A stretch of DNA of 64,000 nt from Sulfurimonas sp. HSL-1716. Lineage in GTDB: Bacteria; Campylobacterota; Campylobacteria; Campylobacterales; Sulfurimonadaceae. A program made the position numbers and the translations under genes. The stretch's first letter is position 1; every line of letters starts with the position of its first letter. Of the stretch, positions 25,255 through 33,873 are shown one piece after another. The stretch covers positions 310,001 to 374,000 of the forward strand of contig NZ_CP147918.1 in NCBI RefSeq assembly GCF_039645975.1, in the 5' to 3' direction. The notes under the pieces were generated by a model. That model saw only the letters and a list, made by a program, of their open reading frames with translations, made no database searches and was not told the DNA's origin.

Positions 25255-26443
25255 CGATATCTCTCGTGCCGTTCTTTTCGATATAAAGAGATTGAGAAGG
25301 GAAGGCGAAGGAGGCATGATTATTGTGAACGATCTGCATGAACTCCAGGTTTATTCTCTCTCTTATGTTCAGGTACTCTCCCCAAACGGTGGATCTTGTG
25401 AAGAAGTAGCAAAATATATCCAGAGAACTGCTGTTGTAATCCGTAAAGTTCACGAAAACGGTTTTTTGATCGATATCCGGGTCGTTTTGAAGAAGTTCTC
25501 TCATCTCTTTTAAGATGTTTTTCATCTGCTCGGGCGTCGTTGAATATGTCAGCCCGAGATACATCTTGATACGTCTTTTCGTCATTGCCGACCAGTTTAT
25601 GATGGAAGCGTTGGCCATGACCCCGTTTGGAACGCTTACGAGTGCATCTTCAAAGGTTCTGACCTTGGTCGAGCGCATGCCTATCTCCTCTATAAAACCT
25701 TCCGTCTGGGGTGTTTGTATCCAGTCACCCACTTTAAACGGAGTATCCGCAAATATCATGAGCGCGCCGAAGATGTTTTTCGTAGTGTCCTGCGCGGCAA
25801 GTGCGACGGCCATACCGACGAGTCCAAGTGAAGCGATAAGCCCGTTTACATTGTATCCCCACAGATCGAGGAAGAATATCGCCGATACCACCCCGATGAT
25901 TATCTTTACAAATTTTCTGGTGAGATTCATAAAGTTGTAAAATGATTGATTGCGGTTTTTTTTCAGCAGGATTTTAGAGCTGGTATATAAAAAATCCACC
26001 GCCAGAAAAAGGACCCATGCAACTAAAAAGATCCTAAAGGAGTGAGAGAGGGTGATCAAAACGGTGTTAATCCCTTTCTCGAAGTTCAGACTTGATATGG
26101 AGATATTGAATCCCACTAGCAAGATCGCCCAGCGCAGCGGCTTATGAATGATGTTAAAGAGCGGTTTGGAGACGTTTGACTGGATATTGTCCGATGACTG
26201 GATAGTGCTTGAGATCCTGTTGAGAATATTTTGTACAAGTCTTGTTATCTGTTTTCTCAAAAGGAAAAATATAGCGAACATAAAGATGGAAAAGGCCCAT
26301 CTTGAAAGAGAGTTTCCGAGAACTTCGTTTGAAAAAAAACGGACTACTCCATCAGGAAGGGTTATCCATTTTGATAAAACATGTTCAAAAGAGTTATAGA
26401 GTTCTTTTCCCAGTCTCATCGTATACGTTGCATTGTTGTCCAA
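25247..26443 (-). CDS. Small-conductance mechanosensitive channel (MscS family)
   Basis: Inner-membrane channel that opens on membrane stretch. Several hydrophobic segments fill residues 45-210. The pore helix and beta domain form the hallmark block: NVNGLIASLGLVGMAVALAAQD, then NIFGALMIFADTPFKVGDWI and EEIGMRSTKVRTFEDALVSVPNG. Residues after about 300 form the cytoplasmic cage. At 398 residues it has one or two extra membrane helices relative to E. coli MscS. The function is well supported; the exact subfamily is not determined. It is divergent from the DoxX gene. Confidence 0.93.
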   Translation of the reverse strand: MDNNATYTMRLGKELYNSFEHVLSKWITLPDGVVRFFSNEVLGNSLSRWAFSIFMFAIFFLLRKQITRLVQNILNRISSTIQSSDNIQSNVSKPLFNIIHKPLRWAILLVGFNISISSLNFEKGINTVLITLSHSFRIFLVAWVLFLAVDFLYTSSKILLKKNRNQSFYNFMNLTRKFVKIIIGVVSAIFFLDLWGYNVNGLIASLGLVGMAVALAAQDTTKNIFGALMIFADTPFKVGDWIQTPQTEGFIEEIGMRSTKVRTFEDALVSVPNGVMANASIINWSAMTKRRIKMYLGLTYSTTPEQMKNILKEMRELLQNDPDIDQKTVFVNFTDYNSSSLDIFCYFFTRSTVWGEYLNIRERINLEFMQIVHNNHASFAFPSQSLYIEKNGTRDIDV

Positions 26444-26524
26444 ACCGTTTCCTTTGCTGCTTTTTTAAAATTCTATCTATAAAATATTGAAAAGAAGCAA
26501 AATATTTTTTTATTTACATTTTTT

Positions 26525-26554
26525 ATATCATATAAACTTATATTTATATGATAT
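26525..26554. promoter_or_regulatory. Perfect 12-bp inverted repeat, candidate operator of doxX
   Basis: ATATCATATAAA (26525-26536), spacer CTTATA, TTTATATGATAT (26543-26554): both arms match perfectly. It lies 26 bases before the DoxX ATG, over the likely promoter, and 82 bases from the divergent mscS start. The geometry fits a dimeric repressor or activator; no regulator gene is adjacent. Confidence 0.55.
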
Positions 26555-26579
26555 GATATTCCCTTACAAGGAGTTTATT

Positions 26580-27020
26580 ATGAACTTAAAAGAGTACTAC
26601 ATCAAATTTTCGGATTTTGGCGGGAAATTAAAGTCATTGTCACTGCTTCTTGCCAGATTGGTCTTGGCATACGGTTTTTACGGTCCGGCTATGAGAAAAT
26701 GGAGCGATATAGGTGCCATAGGGGACTGGTTCGCATCTTTGGGAATACCGTTTGCGCATCTCAATGCCTATATGGCCGCAACGACAGAGATAACGGGCGT
26801 TGTATTACTTACTTTAGGACTTTTTACCCGTTTGATCTCGATACCGTTGATAGTTGTGATGCTTGTCGCTATCTTTACCGTGCATATCCACAACGGGTTT
26901 GAGTGCGGCAACAACGGTTTTGAGATCCCCGTTTATTACATCTTGTTCCTGCTCGTGTTCATATCGCATGGAGCGGGGCGTTTTAGTCTTGATAATTTCA
27001 TATTTGAAAAAAAAGCTTGA
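26580..27020 (+). CDS. DoxX-family membrane protein
   Basis: 146 residues with four hydrophobic segments: LLLARLVLAYGFYGPAMRKW, the AATTEITGVVLLTLGLFTRL block, IPLIVVMLVAIFTVHI and VYYILFLLVFISHGAGRFSLD. The YGFYGPAMRKW and GxGRFSLDN elements are typical of DoxX/DoxD-like proteins, a family tied to thiosulfate or thiol redox chemistry in some species but mostly uncharacterised. The start at ATG 26580 is fixed by AAGGAG (26568-26573) and the operator-like repeat; a longer frame begins at 26487 with no site. The stop abuts the -10 box of the next gene. Confidence 0.88.
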   Translation: MNLKEYYIKFSDFGGKLKSLSLLLARLVLAYGFYGPAMRKWSDIGAIGDWFASLGIPFAHLNAYMAATTEITGVVLLTLGLFTRLISIPLIVVMLVAIFTVHIHNGFECGNNGFEIPVYYILFLLVFISHGAGRFSLDNFIFEKKA

Positions 27021-27026
27021 TATAAT
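27021..27026 (+). promoter_or_regulatory. -10 box giving a likely leaderless phosphoribosyltransferase mRNA
   Basis: TTGATATAATACC: the TATAAT ends six bases before the ATG at 27033 and begins right after the DoxX stop. There is no Shine-Dalgarno, so transcription would start at or next to the ATG. Confidence 0.5.
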
Positions 27027-27032
27027 ACCGCT

Positions 27033-27473
27033 ATGATTTATTATAGCTATGAAAATTTTAGAGACGATACACGTAAACTTATCGGTGAGGTAAGTGGTTT
27101 TGAGCCGGAGGTCATAGTCGCCGTCGCGCGCGGCGGCCTGACGCTCGCTCACGCAATGGCCGAGGGGTTGGGCATAAGAGCGGTCGAATCGATCCGCACC
27201 GAGCTGTATGATAACGATGTCAAAAGAGAGGGTATCTGCATCTTCGGCGAATGTGATCTTTTAAATAAAAAACGCGTTTTGGTAGTTGACGACATAGCCG
27301 ACAGCGGCGATACGCTCGAGGCGATAATGCAAAAACTGCAAAACGACAACCCTCAAGCAGAGTTTAAAACGGCAACGCTCTTTTATAAAAAGACATCGAT
27401 CCATCAGCCGGACTTTACCGTTAACGAGGCGCCGGACTGGATAGACTTTTTCTGGGAGAGAGATTTTAAGTAA
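27033..27473 (+). CDS. Phosphoribosyltransferase (xanthine/hypoxanthine type)
   Basis: Type I phosphoribosyltransferase of 146 residues. The PRPP loop is RVLVVDDIADSGDTLEA (about residues 87-103) and the N-terminal strand is VIVAVARGGLTLAHAMAEGLGI. The size and the C-terminal DWIDFFWE motif fit the Gpt-like xanthine/guanine salvage group. It salvages a purine base onto PRPP; which base is not clear. It seems to be expressed from a leaderless start. It converges on the TerB-J gene. Confidence 0.85.
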   Translation: MIYYSYENFRDDTRKLIGEVSGFEPEVIVAVARGGLTLAHAMAEGLGIRAVESIRTELYDNDVKREGICIFGECDLLNKKRVLVVDDIADSGDTLEAIMQKLQNDNPQAEFKTATLFYKKTSIHQPDFTVNEAPDWIDFFWERDFK

Positions 27474-27479
27474 AACGTT

Positions 27480-28232
27480 CTATGAGCGGGCTTTTTTTAT
27501 CATCTCGTACGCACTGTTTATCTCCTGCGTCTTGATCGTGGCTTCTTTGAGATAATCTTCGCCTTTTCCCTGTGCTTTTATGATATCGGGATGGTATTCG
27601 CGCACGAGCTTTCTGTATGCTTTTTTGATGGTTTCAAGCGAGTCTTGCGGGTGCACTCCCAATATTTTATATGCGTCATCAAGTGTTGCCTGAGGTCTGG
27701 CATTTTTTATCATGGACTCGAATTGATCGAAGATGCCGTGATAGATCTTCGGATCGATCTGCAGGGCTTCTGCGATACTTATCAGCACCTGTTCTTCGGA
27801 TTTGCTTACCTCTCCGTCCACAAAGGCCAGCTGGATCAAAAAGCCCATCATCTGGATCTGTTTGTTCTTATCTCTGTAGATGAGTCTTTGAAGCGTTTGA
27901 GCTAAAGCTTCCGTATTCCCTGTTATATCTTTTTGTTCGTTAAATATCTGTTTTAAAATATCTCTTGTCTTCTCGGGTTCTGGAAACACGCGCGAAACAT
28001 CGGTGAACATATTGCCGACAAGTTCGGCTTCAAGTGCATCTACTCTACCGTCGGCTTTTGCCACTTTTGCGACGAGAGAAACGAAAACACCGAGTTCACT
28101 GCGTTCGATCGCCTCTTTTGAGACGGAAAAGTTTTTAAACTGCTCTTCGTAGTTTGTATTGTATCTCCTATATCCTTTTGACAGATATAAAAAAACACCC
28201 AGCACCAAGATCATCAGTATGATCGTATTCAA
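27480..28232 (-). CDS. Membrane-anchored TerB/J-domain co-chaperone (DjlA-like)
   Basis: N-terminal membrane anchor (residues 1-18), then a helical TerB-like domain with DGRVDALEAE and DGEVSKSEE acidic loops (about 60-165), and a C-terminal J domain (about 190-250) with the HPD motif in VREYHPDI, which stimulates DnaK. This order is that of DjlA. The start is TTG at 28232, chosen because AAGGAGAG stands 5-6 bases before it and it keeps the whole membrane anchor; the first in-frame ATG is six codons later. Confidence 0.88.
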   Translation of the reverse strand: MNTIILMILVLGVFLYLSKGYRRYNTNYEEQFKNFSVSKEAIERSELGVFVSLVAKVAKADGRVDALEAELVGNMFTDVSRVFPEPEKTRDILKQIFNEQKDITGNTEALAQTLQRLIYRDKNKQIQMMGFLIQLAFVDGEVSKSEEQVLISIAEALQIDPKIYHGIFDQFESMIKNARPQATLDDAYKILGVHPQDSLETIKKAYRKLVREYHPDIIKAQGKGEDYLKEATIKTQEINSAYEMIKKARS

Positions 28233-28294
28233 TTAAACTCTCCTTATCTGTTCTTATATATAAAGCAATTATACGTAAATCAAGCTAACGCCGA

Positions 28295-28300
28295 TATAAT
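28295..28300 (+). promoter_or_regulatory. -10 box giving a likely leaderless transporter mRNA
   Basis: CCGATATAATTTTGCCTATG: the TATAAT ends seven bases before the ATG at 28308 with no Shine-Dalgarno between, the same layout as at 27021. Confidence 0.45.
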
Positions 28301-28307
28301 TTTGCCT

Positions 28308-29195
28308 ATGAAATTCAAAATTACAATCGATAACGGTGTAAAGTATATGCTTTTTTCGTCGTTGATCTTTGCCGTTATGGGTGCGTTTGCTAAACTCTCA
28401 AGCCAGCATATGAGTTCGCTTGAAGTAGTATTTTTTAGAAACGTGTTCGGTGTGCTTATCGTCGGATTTGCCGTATTAAAGAGTCCCATGAAACATGTCG
28501 GCGGAAAACCTTTTCTGCTTTTTTTCAGGGGTCTGATGGGGTTTACGGCGCTCTTGGCGTTTTTTTACAATATCGCGCACATCCCTCTTGGCGATGCGAT
28601 GACGTTTTCAAAGACATCTCCCATCTTCACCGCACTTTTTGCCTGGCTTTTTTTAAACGAGAAACTTTCATTTAAAGGATGGAGTGCGGTCTTTTTGGGA
28701 TTTGTCGGTATACTTTTCATAACACAGCCAAACGGACTGAGTTTCAGCAAATACGATATCTTGGGGATATTCAGCGGTGTGGGTGCCGCCCTTGCCTATA
28801 CTTCAGTAAGAGAACTCAAACGGTATTACGATACGAGGGCAATAGTCTTGTCGTTTATGGGTGTGGGCACTATAGGTCCGGCGATTCTGCTTTTTATCTC
28901 CCCGTATGTACAGATTCCCGGCTTTGATTTTATGTTCGCAAAATTTGTTATGCCAAGCGGCATAGTATGGCTGTATGTCTTTGCAATGGGGCTTTTGGCG
29001 ACTCTTGCACAGGTATACATGACAAGAGCGTACGGTGTGAGCAAAGCGGGTATCGTCGGTGCCGTAAGTTATACGAACATTCCGTTTTCAATCGTAGTGG
29101 GAGTATTTTTGGGTGATTCTCTGCCCGGTGCCCTCACAACAGCAGGAATAGTCCTGATCGTAACGGCGGGAATTTTAGTAGCAAAAGCGAAGTGA
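28308..29195 (+). CDS. EamA/DMT-family membrane transporter
   Basis: About ten hydrophobic segments in two EamA repeats (about residues 10-140 and 150-290). Family features are FAVMGAFAKLSSQHMSSLEVVFFRN in the first repeat and ATLAQVYMTRAYGVSKAGIVGAVSYTNIPFS in the second. The group exports metabolites or amino acids; the substrate cannot be read from sequence. The ATG at 28308 is preferred over a TTG at 28302. No ribosome binding site is seen and a -10 box is adjacent. Confidence 0.88.
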   Translation: MKFKITIDNGVKYMLFSSLIFAVMGAFAKLSSQHMSSLEVVFFRNVFGVLIVGFAVLKSPMKHVGGKPFLLFFRGLMGFTALLAFFYNIAHIPLGDAMTFSKTSPIFTALFAWLFLNEKLSFKGWSAVFLGFVGILFITQPNGLSFSKYDILGIFSGVGAALAYTSVRELKRYYDTRAIVLSFMGVGTIGPAILLFISPYVQIPGFDFMFAKFVMPSGIVWLYVFAMGLLATLAQVYMTRAYGVSKAGIVGAVSYTNIPFSIVVGVFLGDSLPGALTTAGIVLIVTAGILVAKAK

Positions 29196-29221
29196 TTTAT
29201 CTTACATATAGCTCATTATGC

Positions 29222-29227
29222 TATAAT
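29222..29227 (+). promoter_or_regulatory. -10 box for kdsA
   Basis: TATGCTATAATCG contains TATAAT 29 bases before the kdsA ATG, followed by a GTAAGG ribosome binding site. Confidence 0.55.
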
Positions 29228-29256
29228 CGTATCCTATTTTTATGTAAGGCACATAT

Positions 29257-30048
29257 ATGAAACTCTTGGCCGGACCTTGTGTTATTGAAAGCGAAGAAAA
29301 TATTTTTAAAATAGCCAAAGCGTTAGAGGTCTATCAAAACGATCCGACGATCGATTTTTATTTTAAATCCAGTTTTGACAAAGCCAACCGTACCTCTTTG
29401 GAAAGTTTCCGCGGACCGGGTATGGACGAAGGGCTTCGTATTTTGGAAAAAGTCAAAAACGATTTCGGTTACAAGGTCGTGACCGACGTTCATGAATCGG
29501 TGCAGGTTCCCGCCGTGGCAGAGATTGCGGATATGCTTCAGATACCCGCTTTTCTCTGTCGTCAGACGGATCTGCTCGTAGCGTGTGCGAAAACCGACAA
29601 AGAGGTCAATATCAAAAAAGGACAGTTCATCAATCCGCCCGATATGAAATACTCGGTGCTCAAAGTCCTCAAGACCCGCGGATGCGACGAAGTAAGCTAT
29701 GAGAACTCCGTCAAACACGGCGTGTACCTGTGCGAAAGAGGAAGTTCGTTCGGCTACGGCAACATCGTGGTGGATATGAGAAGTCTGGTCGTTATGAGGG
29801 AATTCGCGCCGACGATCTTTGACGCGACGCACTCTGTTCAATCGCCGGGTGCGCTCGGCGGAAAGACCGGCGGAGACAGTTCGATGGTGCCCTACCTCGC
29901 AAGCGCAGCGGCAGCCGTGGGCGTAGACGGGTTTTTTTTCGAGACGCATTTTGATCCGAGCATCGCTTTAAGCGACGGCCCCAACATGATAAAACTAGAT
30001 GAGCTTGAAGGGCTTGTCAGCAAGATAAAGAAGATCAGAGAGATATGA
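29257..30048 (+). CDS. kdsA: 3-deoxy-8-phosphooctulonate (KDO-8-P) synthase
   Basis: Joins arabinose-5-phosphate and phosphoenolpyruvate for the KDO sugar of lipopolysaccharide inner core. Key blocks are GPCVIESEE at the start, [12 protein letters not shown], the [12 protein letters not shown] strand, [20 protein letters not shown] and [11 protein letters not shown]. At 263 residues it is typical. No other lipopolysaccharide gene is adjacent; the next operon is ribH-nusB, 109 bases on, beyond an intergenic hairpin region. Confidence 0.96.
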   Translation: MKLLAGPCVIESEENIFKIAKALEVYQNDPTIDFYFKSSFDKANRTSLESFRGPGMDEGLRILEKVKNDFGYKVVTDVHESVQVPAVAEIADMLQIPAFLCRQTDLLVACAKTDKEVNIKKGQFINPPDMKYSVLKVLKTRGCDEVSYENSVKHGVYLCERGSSFGYGNIVVDMRSLVVMREFAPTIFDATHSVQSPGALGGKTGGDSSMVPYLASAAAAVGVDGFFFETHFDPSIALSDGPNMIKLDELEGLVSKIKKIREI

Positions 30049-30049
30049 T

Positions 30050-30123
30050 TCTCTCTTTTGAAAAAAGAGAAGCTTTCGTGACTACGGCGGTCTTGGCGAA
30101 GTAAAAAAACTTGTTTTTTTTAC
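30050..30123. repeat. Hairpin-rich intergenic segment after kdsA
   Basis: Two structures: TTCTCTCTTTT/AAAAAAGAGAA just after the kdsA stop, and GTAAAAAAAC-TTG-TTTTTTTTAC (30101-30123). The second shares the 17-base core AAAAAACTTGTTTTTTT with 35687-35703 after recG. It could be a terminator, but the T tract is in the stem. Confidence 0.45.
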
Positions 30124-30157
30124 GGATAAATTTAAATAATAAGGGAGATTGATTACA

Positions 30158-30625
30158 ATGAATTTGATCGAAGGTAAATTAAAAGTCATTAACGGCAAAA
30201 AGATTGCCATAGTAAGTACGAGATGGAACCATTTCATAGTCGACAGACTTGTCGAAGGCGCAAAAGACGCATTTGCCCGCCACGGAGGCAACGAGGGTGA
30301 TCTGACTCATGTACTTATTCCGGGTGCGTTCGAGCTTCCTATGGTGGTCGACAGACTTTTGGCAAGCGGTAAATATGACGCTATCTGTGCGCTTGGCGCC
30401 GTTATCCGCGGTTCGACGCCGCATTTTGACTATGTGGCTGCCGAAGCGACGAAAGGGATCGCCTCTATGAGTTTGAAATACCAAAAACCGGTCTCTTTCG
30501 GGCTTTTGACCACCGACGATATCGAGCAGGCTATAGAGCGTGCGGGAACAAAAGCCGGAAATAAAGGCTTTGAAGCGATGACGACGGTGATAGAGATGCT
30601 AGATCTTTATGAGGGTATCAAATAA
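30158..30625 (+). CDS. ribH: 6,7-dimethyl-8-ribityllumazine synthase
   Basis: Penultimate step of riboflavin synthesis. The 155-residue enzyme has [16 protein letters not shown], the [11 protein letters not shown] substrate loop, [14 protein letters not shown] with the catalytic His, and [13 protein letters not shown]. The ATG at 30158 has AAGGGAG upstream; the in-frame TTG at 30149 is less likely. It overlaps nusB by one base (TAATG), the common ribH-nusB arrangement. Confidence 0.96.
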   Translation: MNLIEGKLKVINGKKIAIVSTRWNHFIVDRLVEGAKDAFARHGGNEGDLTHVLIPGAFELPMVVDRLLASGKYDAICALGAVIRGSTPHFDYVAAEATKGIASMSLKYQKPVSFGLLTTDDIEQAIERAGTKAGNKGFEAMTTVIEMLDLYEGIK

Positions 30626-31029
30626 TGGCGACGCGCCATCAAGCCAGAATGGCGGTCGTGAGCCTGCTTTATGCTTATGACCTTGGAAACGGAGCCATTG
30701 CGGATTTTTCGGATGAGATACTAGAAGAAAAAAAGATCCGCAACAAGCAGCGTGATTTTGCTTTGACGCTTTTTGACGGCGTCATGCAAAATCTCGAGCG
30801 TGTTGACAAAGCGATCATAAAACATCTCAAAGACTGGGATTTTGAGCGCTTAGGTTCTGTCGAACGTGCGACGCTGCGTCTTGGAGCTTATGAGATACTT
30901 TTCAGCGAGCTTGATTCGGCCGTCGTTATCAATGAAGCTATCGAGGTGGCCAAAGCATTTGCTACGGAACAGTCTCCCAAGTTCATAAACGGTGTGCTCG
31001 ATTCGATCTCAAAGGATAAAGAAGCGTAA
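30625..31029 (+). CDS. nusB: Transcription antitermination factor NusB
   Basis: 134 residues, all helical. Opening ATRHQARMAVVSLLYAYDLGN and C-terminal GAYEILFSELDSAVVINEAIEVAKAF and SPKFINGVLDSI are the NusB hallmarks; it binds boxA with NusE to support rRNA transcription. It starts on the ribH stop (TAATG), and a DUF302 gene follows after 21 bases. Confidence 0.95.
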   Translation: MATRHQARMAVVSLLYAYDLGNGAIADFSDEILEEKKIRNKQRDFALTLFDGVMQNLERVDKAIIKHLKDWDFERLGSVERATLRLGAYEILFSELDSAVVINEAIEVAKAFATEQSPKFINGVLDSISKDKEA

Positions 31030-31050
31030 TCGCCGAGAGGATTATACCCG

Positions 31051-31494
31051 ATGAAAAAGCTCATTCTTTTAACGGTTTTTACTTTATCGCTCTTTGCCGG
31101 CGATATGATCGTAAAAAACAGTATTTGCAGTGTCGATGACACGGTGAGTGTTATAAAAAGTATGGCCAAAAACGAAGGTATGAAAATATTCGCCGTTATA
31201 GACCACAGCGCAGATGCAGAGAAAATCGGTATGAGACTGAACGAATCGAAGATGGTAATCTTAGGAGATTCAAAAATGGGCTCGACCCTGATGAAACAAG
31301 ATATTACCGCAGGACTTGATCTGCCGATACGTATCCTTGTCTATAAGAACAGCAGCGGGGTCGTTAAAATAGCATATAGAGACGGGAACTGGCTTGTATC
31401 AGAACATGCCTTTCATGCCTCAAAAACGGTACGAAAAATGAATGACGTACTTGAAAACATTACAAATAAAGCCGGACAATGCAAAAAAGACTGA
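31051..31494 (+). CDS. Exported DUF302 protein
   Basis: A signal peptide (MKKLILLTVFTLSLFAG) precedes a DUF302 domain: the pattern TVSVIKSMAKNEGMKIFAVIDHSADAEKIG, then VILGDSKMGSTLMKQDITAGLDLPIRILVY, is characteristic. The family is a small alpha/beta fold of unknown role, often periplasmic and near sulfur or metal genes. The stop overlaps the mqnC start by 16 bases, so the two are translated in series. Confidence 0.85.
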   Translation: MKKLILLTVFTLSLFAGDMIVKNSICSVDDTVSVIKSMAKNEGMKIFAVIDHSADAEKIGMRLNESKMVILGDSKMGSTLMKQDITAGLDLPIRILVYKNSSGVVKIAYRDGNWLVSEHAFHASKTVRKMNDVLENITNKAGQCKKD

Positions 31495-32534
31495 CAAAAG
31501 AGGAAGCACTAAAACTTATACGCGAGGCCGATCTTAAAGAGCTCGGACGTATGGCAAGCGCAAAAAAGAAAGAGCTGCATCCCGACGGAGTAACGACCTT
31601 TGTGGTCGATAGGAACATCAATTATACGAATATCTGCTGGGTGGACTGCAAGTTTTGTGCATTTTACCGCCATGAAAAGGACGAGGACGCTTACGTACTT
31701 ACTTTTGAAGAGATAGACGCGAAGATAGAAGAACTTCTGGAAATAGGCGGAACACAGATACTTTTTCAAGGCGGAGTGCATCCCAAACTCAAGATCGAGT
31801 GGTACGAAGATCTGGTCGAACATATCCATACGAAATACCCGACAATCACTATCCATGGATTTTCGTCTATCGAGATAGACTTTATAGCCAAAGTCTCGCG
31901 TATAAGCGTCGAAGAGGTACTGATACGTCTGCATGCAAAAGGACTGGCATCCATTCCCGGCGCGGGTGCTGAGATACTCAGCGACAGGGTACGCGATATC
32001 ATTGCGCCGAGAAAAATAGATTCGGAAGTTTGGGTCGATATCCACAGAAAAGCGCATAAGCTCGGCATAAAGTCAACCGCTACCATGATGTACGGAACGA
32101 TAGAGAGCGACGAAGAGATACTGGACCACCTACAGATGATACGCGATCTTCAGGATGAAACGGGCGGTTTTAGGGCGTTTATCATGTGGAGCTTTCAGGG
32201 GCAGAACACTGAACTGCTCCGCTTGATCCCTGACATGGAAAAACAGACTCCAAACAGATATCTTCGTCTTTTGGCGGTGGCCAGACTCTTTTTGGACAAT
32301 GTTCAAAACATTCAAAGTTCATGGGTGACTCAAGGTCCTTACATCGGTCAGATGGCGCTTAATTTCGGTGCAAACGATCTGGGTTCTACGATGATGGAAG
32401 AAAATGTCGTTAAAAGTGCGGGTGCGGGGTTTAGAATGGCGAAGGACGAGATGGTGGAGTTGATCCGTGACATAGGAGAGATTCCGGCGATACGCAATAC
32501 GGCGTATGAAACGTTAGAGATTTTTGCACAATGA
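31479..32534 (+). CDS. mqnC: Cyclic dehypoxanthinyl futalosine synthase (menaquinone, radical SAM)
   Basis: Radical SAM enzyme of the futalosine route to menaquinone. The cluster motif is ICWVDCKFCAFYRH (CxxxCxxC, about residues 52-60), FQGGVHPKLKIEWYEDL and the SIPGAGAEILSDRVRDIIAP loop support MqnC rather than MqnE. At 351 residues it is normal. Menaquinone is the quinone of Campylobacterota respiration and the likely electron acceptor of the complex I encoded further on. It overlaps the M16-like gene by 4 bases. Confidence 0.93.
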   Translation: MQKRLTKEEALKLIREADLKELGRMASAKKKELHPDGVTTFVVDRNINYTNICWVDCKFCAFYRHEKDEDAYVLTFEEIDAKIEELLEIGGTQILFQGGVHPKLKIEWYEDLVEHIHTKYPTITIHGFSSIEIDFIAKVSRISVEEVLIRLHAKGLASIPGAGAEILSDRVRDIIAPRKIDSEVWVDIHRKAHKLGIKSTATMMYGTIESDEEILDHLQMIRDLQDETGGFRAFIMWSFQGQNTELLRLIPDMEKQTPNRYLRLLAVARLFLDNVQNIQSSWVTQGPYIGQMALNFGANDLGSTMMEENVVKSAGAGFRMAKDEMVELIRDIGEIPAIRNTAYETLEIFAQ

Positions 32535-33805
32535 GATTCTTTTTAACTTTATTTTTATTGGGACAGGTGATAATGGCAGCAACTATAAACTACATAGAGG
32601 TCAAGGGAGTAAAGATCCCTTTGATATTTGAAGAGGAGAATCGTCTACCGATAGTGTCTATGCAGCTTGTCTTTAAGGATGCGGGCAGCGTCAGCGATAA
32701 AGAGGGGCTTGCGAAGCTGAGTTCGAAGATGATGAACGAGGGAACGCTTTCTCTTGGTAGCAACGGTTTTGCGACCGCACTTGATGAAAAAGCGATCCAG
32801 ATCGGTTCGTCGATCGGAACGGAGACTTTCGTCATAGAATACAGTTCGCTCAAAGAGCAGTTTAAAGAGGGAATGAATCTGTTCTCATCTCTTTTAAAAG
32901 AGCCCAATATCACGCAAAAGAGTCTGGAAAAGGTAAAAGCCGATATGGTAGGTTTGCTCAGTGCAAAAGAGAACGATTATGATTATGTCGCGTCAAACGC
33001 TTTAAAAAAAGTGCTTTTCGAAGGAACTCCTCTTGCAAATCCCGCTTCGGGTACCATACAAAGCGTTAAAGACACGAACCTAGAAGAGGTAGAAAATTTT
33101 CTGGACAAACATATCGTTTTATCAAATCTCATCATCGTCGTTGGCGGAGACCTTACGCTTGAAGAAGCCAAACAAAAAGCAATCGAACTTGCTTCGAACC
33201 TGCAAGTGGGCGAAGCAGGCGAAGTCAAACACTATAATGTGAGTTCGCAGGAAAAAGATGTCGTACTCAAACGCGAGACCAAACAGGCGTATCTCTATTT
33301 CGGTTCGCCCTACGATATGAAAGTCGGAGACAACGAGTACTATAAAGCACATGTGGCTACTTACATCCTGGGAACAGGCGGTTTTGGAAGCAGGCTGATG
33401 GAAGAGATACGCGTTAAAAAAGGGCTTGCGTATTCGGCATATGCGCGTGTACATGTAGGCAAATCCGGTTCTTACCTCACGGGTTATCTGCAGACAAAAC
33501 TCGAATCTCTAGACGATGCCAAAGCGACCGTAAAAAGCGTATTTGAAAACTTCGTCAACGGCGGTGTCACAGAAGAGGAGCTTGAGCAGACGAAAAAGTT
33601 TTTGCTTGGAAGCGAGCCGCTGAGAGTCGAGACGCTTTCACAACGTCTTTCCCGTACTTTTATGGAGTTTTATAAAGGTCAGGAACTCGGATATTCGGCT
33701 AAAGAGCTGGAGCTTATCAAGAATCTGAAACTCCAAGATCTCAACGATTTTATCAAAAAACATAAAGAGATACTTTCTCTCTCTTATGCGGTCGTAACAA
33801 AATAG
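32531..33805 (+). CDS. M16-family peptidase-like protein lacking the zinc motif
   Basis: 424 residues with a signal peptide (MRFFLTLFLLGQVIMA) and the two-lobed M16 fold: PIVSMQLVFKDAGSVSDKEG in the first lobe and LGTGGFGSRLMEEIRVKKGLAYSAYA in the second. The inverted zinc motif HxxEH, expected near GLAHFLEH, is replaced (GLAKLSSKMMNEGT), so catalysis is unlikely. Non-catalytic M16 members usually pair with an active subunit. It is coupled to mqnC, an order I recall from Helicobacter pylori (HP0656-HP0657). Confidence 0.85.
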   Translation: MRFFLTLFLLGQVIMAATINYIEVKGVKIPLIFEEENRLPIVSMQLVFKDAGSVSDKEGLAKLSSKMMNEGTLSLGSNGFATALDEKAIQIGSSIGTETFVIEYSSLKEQFKEGMNLFSSLLKEPNITQKSLEKVKADMVGLLSAKENDYDYVASNALKKVLFEGTPLANPASGTIQSVKDTNLEEVENFLDKHIVLSNLIIVVGGDLTLEEAKQKAIELASNLQVGEAGEVKHYNVSSQEKDVVLKRETKQAYLYFGSPYDMKVGDNEYYKAHVATYILGTGGFGSRLMEEIRVKKGLAYSAYARVHVGKSGSYLTGYLQTKLESLDDAKATVKSVFENFVNGGVTEEELEQTKKFLLGSEPLRVETLSQRLSRTFMEFYKGQELGYSAKELELIKNLKLQDLNDFIKKHKEILSLSYAVVTK

Positions 33806-33873
33806 TATTGCAATTTGCAATATAAATTTTAACTCTTGAGAACCGATGGTAAACTATCGGTAAAGGAGCTGAT

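Noticed and set aside
29323-29949. 208-residue minus-strand frame opposite kdsA
   Set aside because: It lies fully within kdsA, an unambiguous gene; the translation has no recognisable motif and no ribosome binding site.
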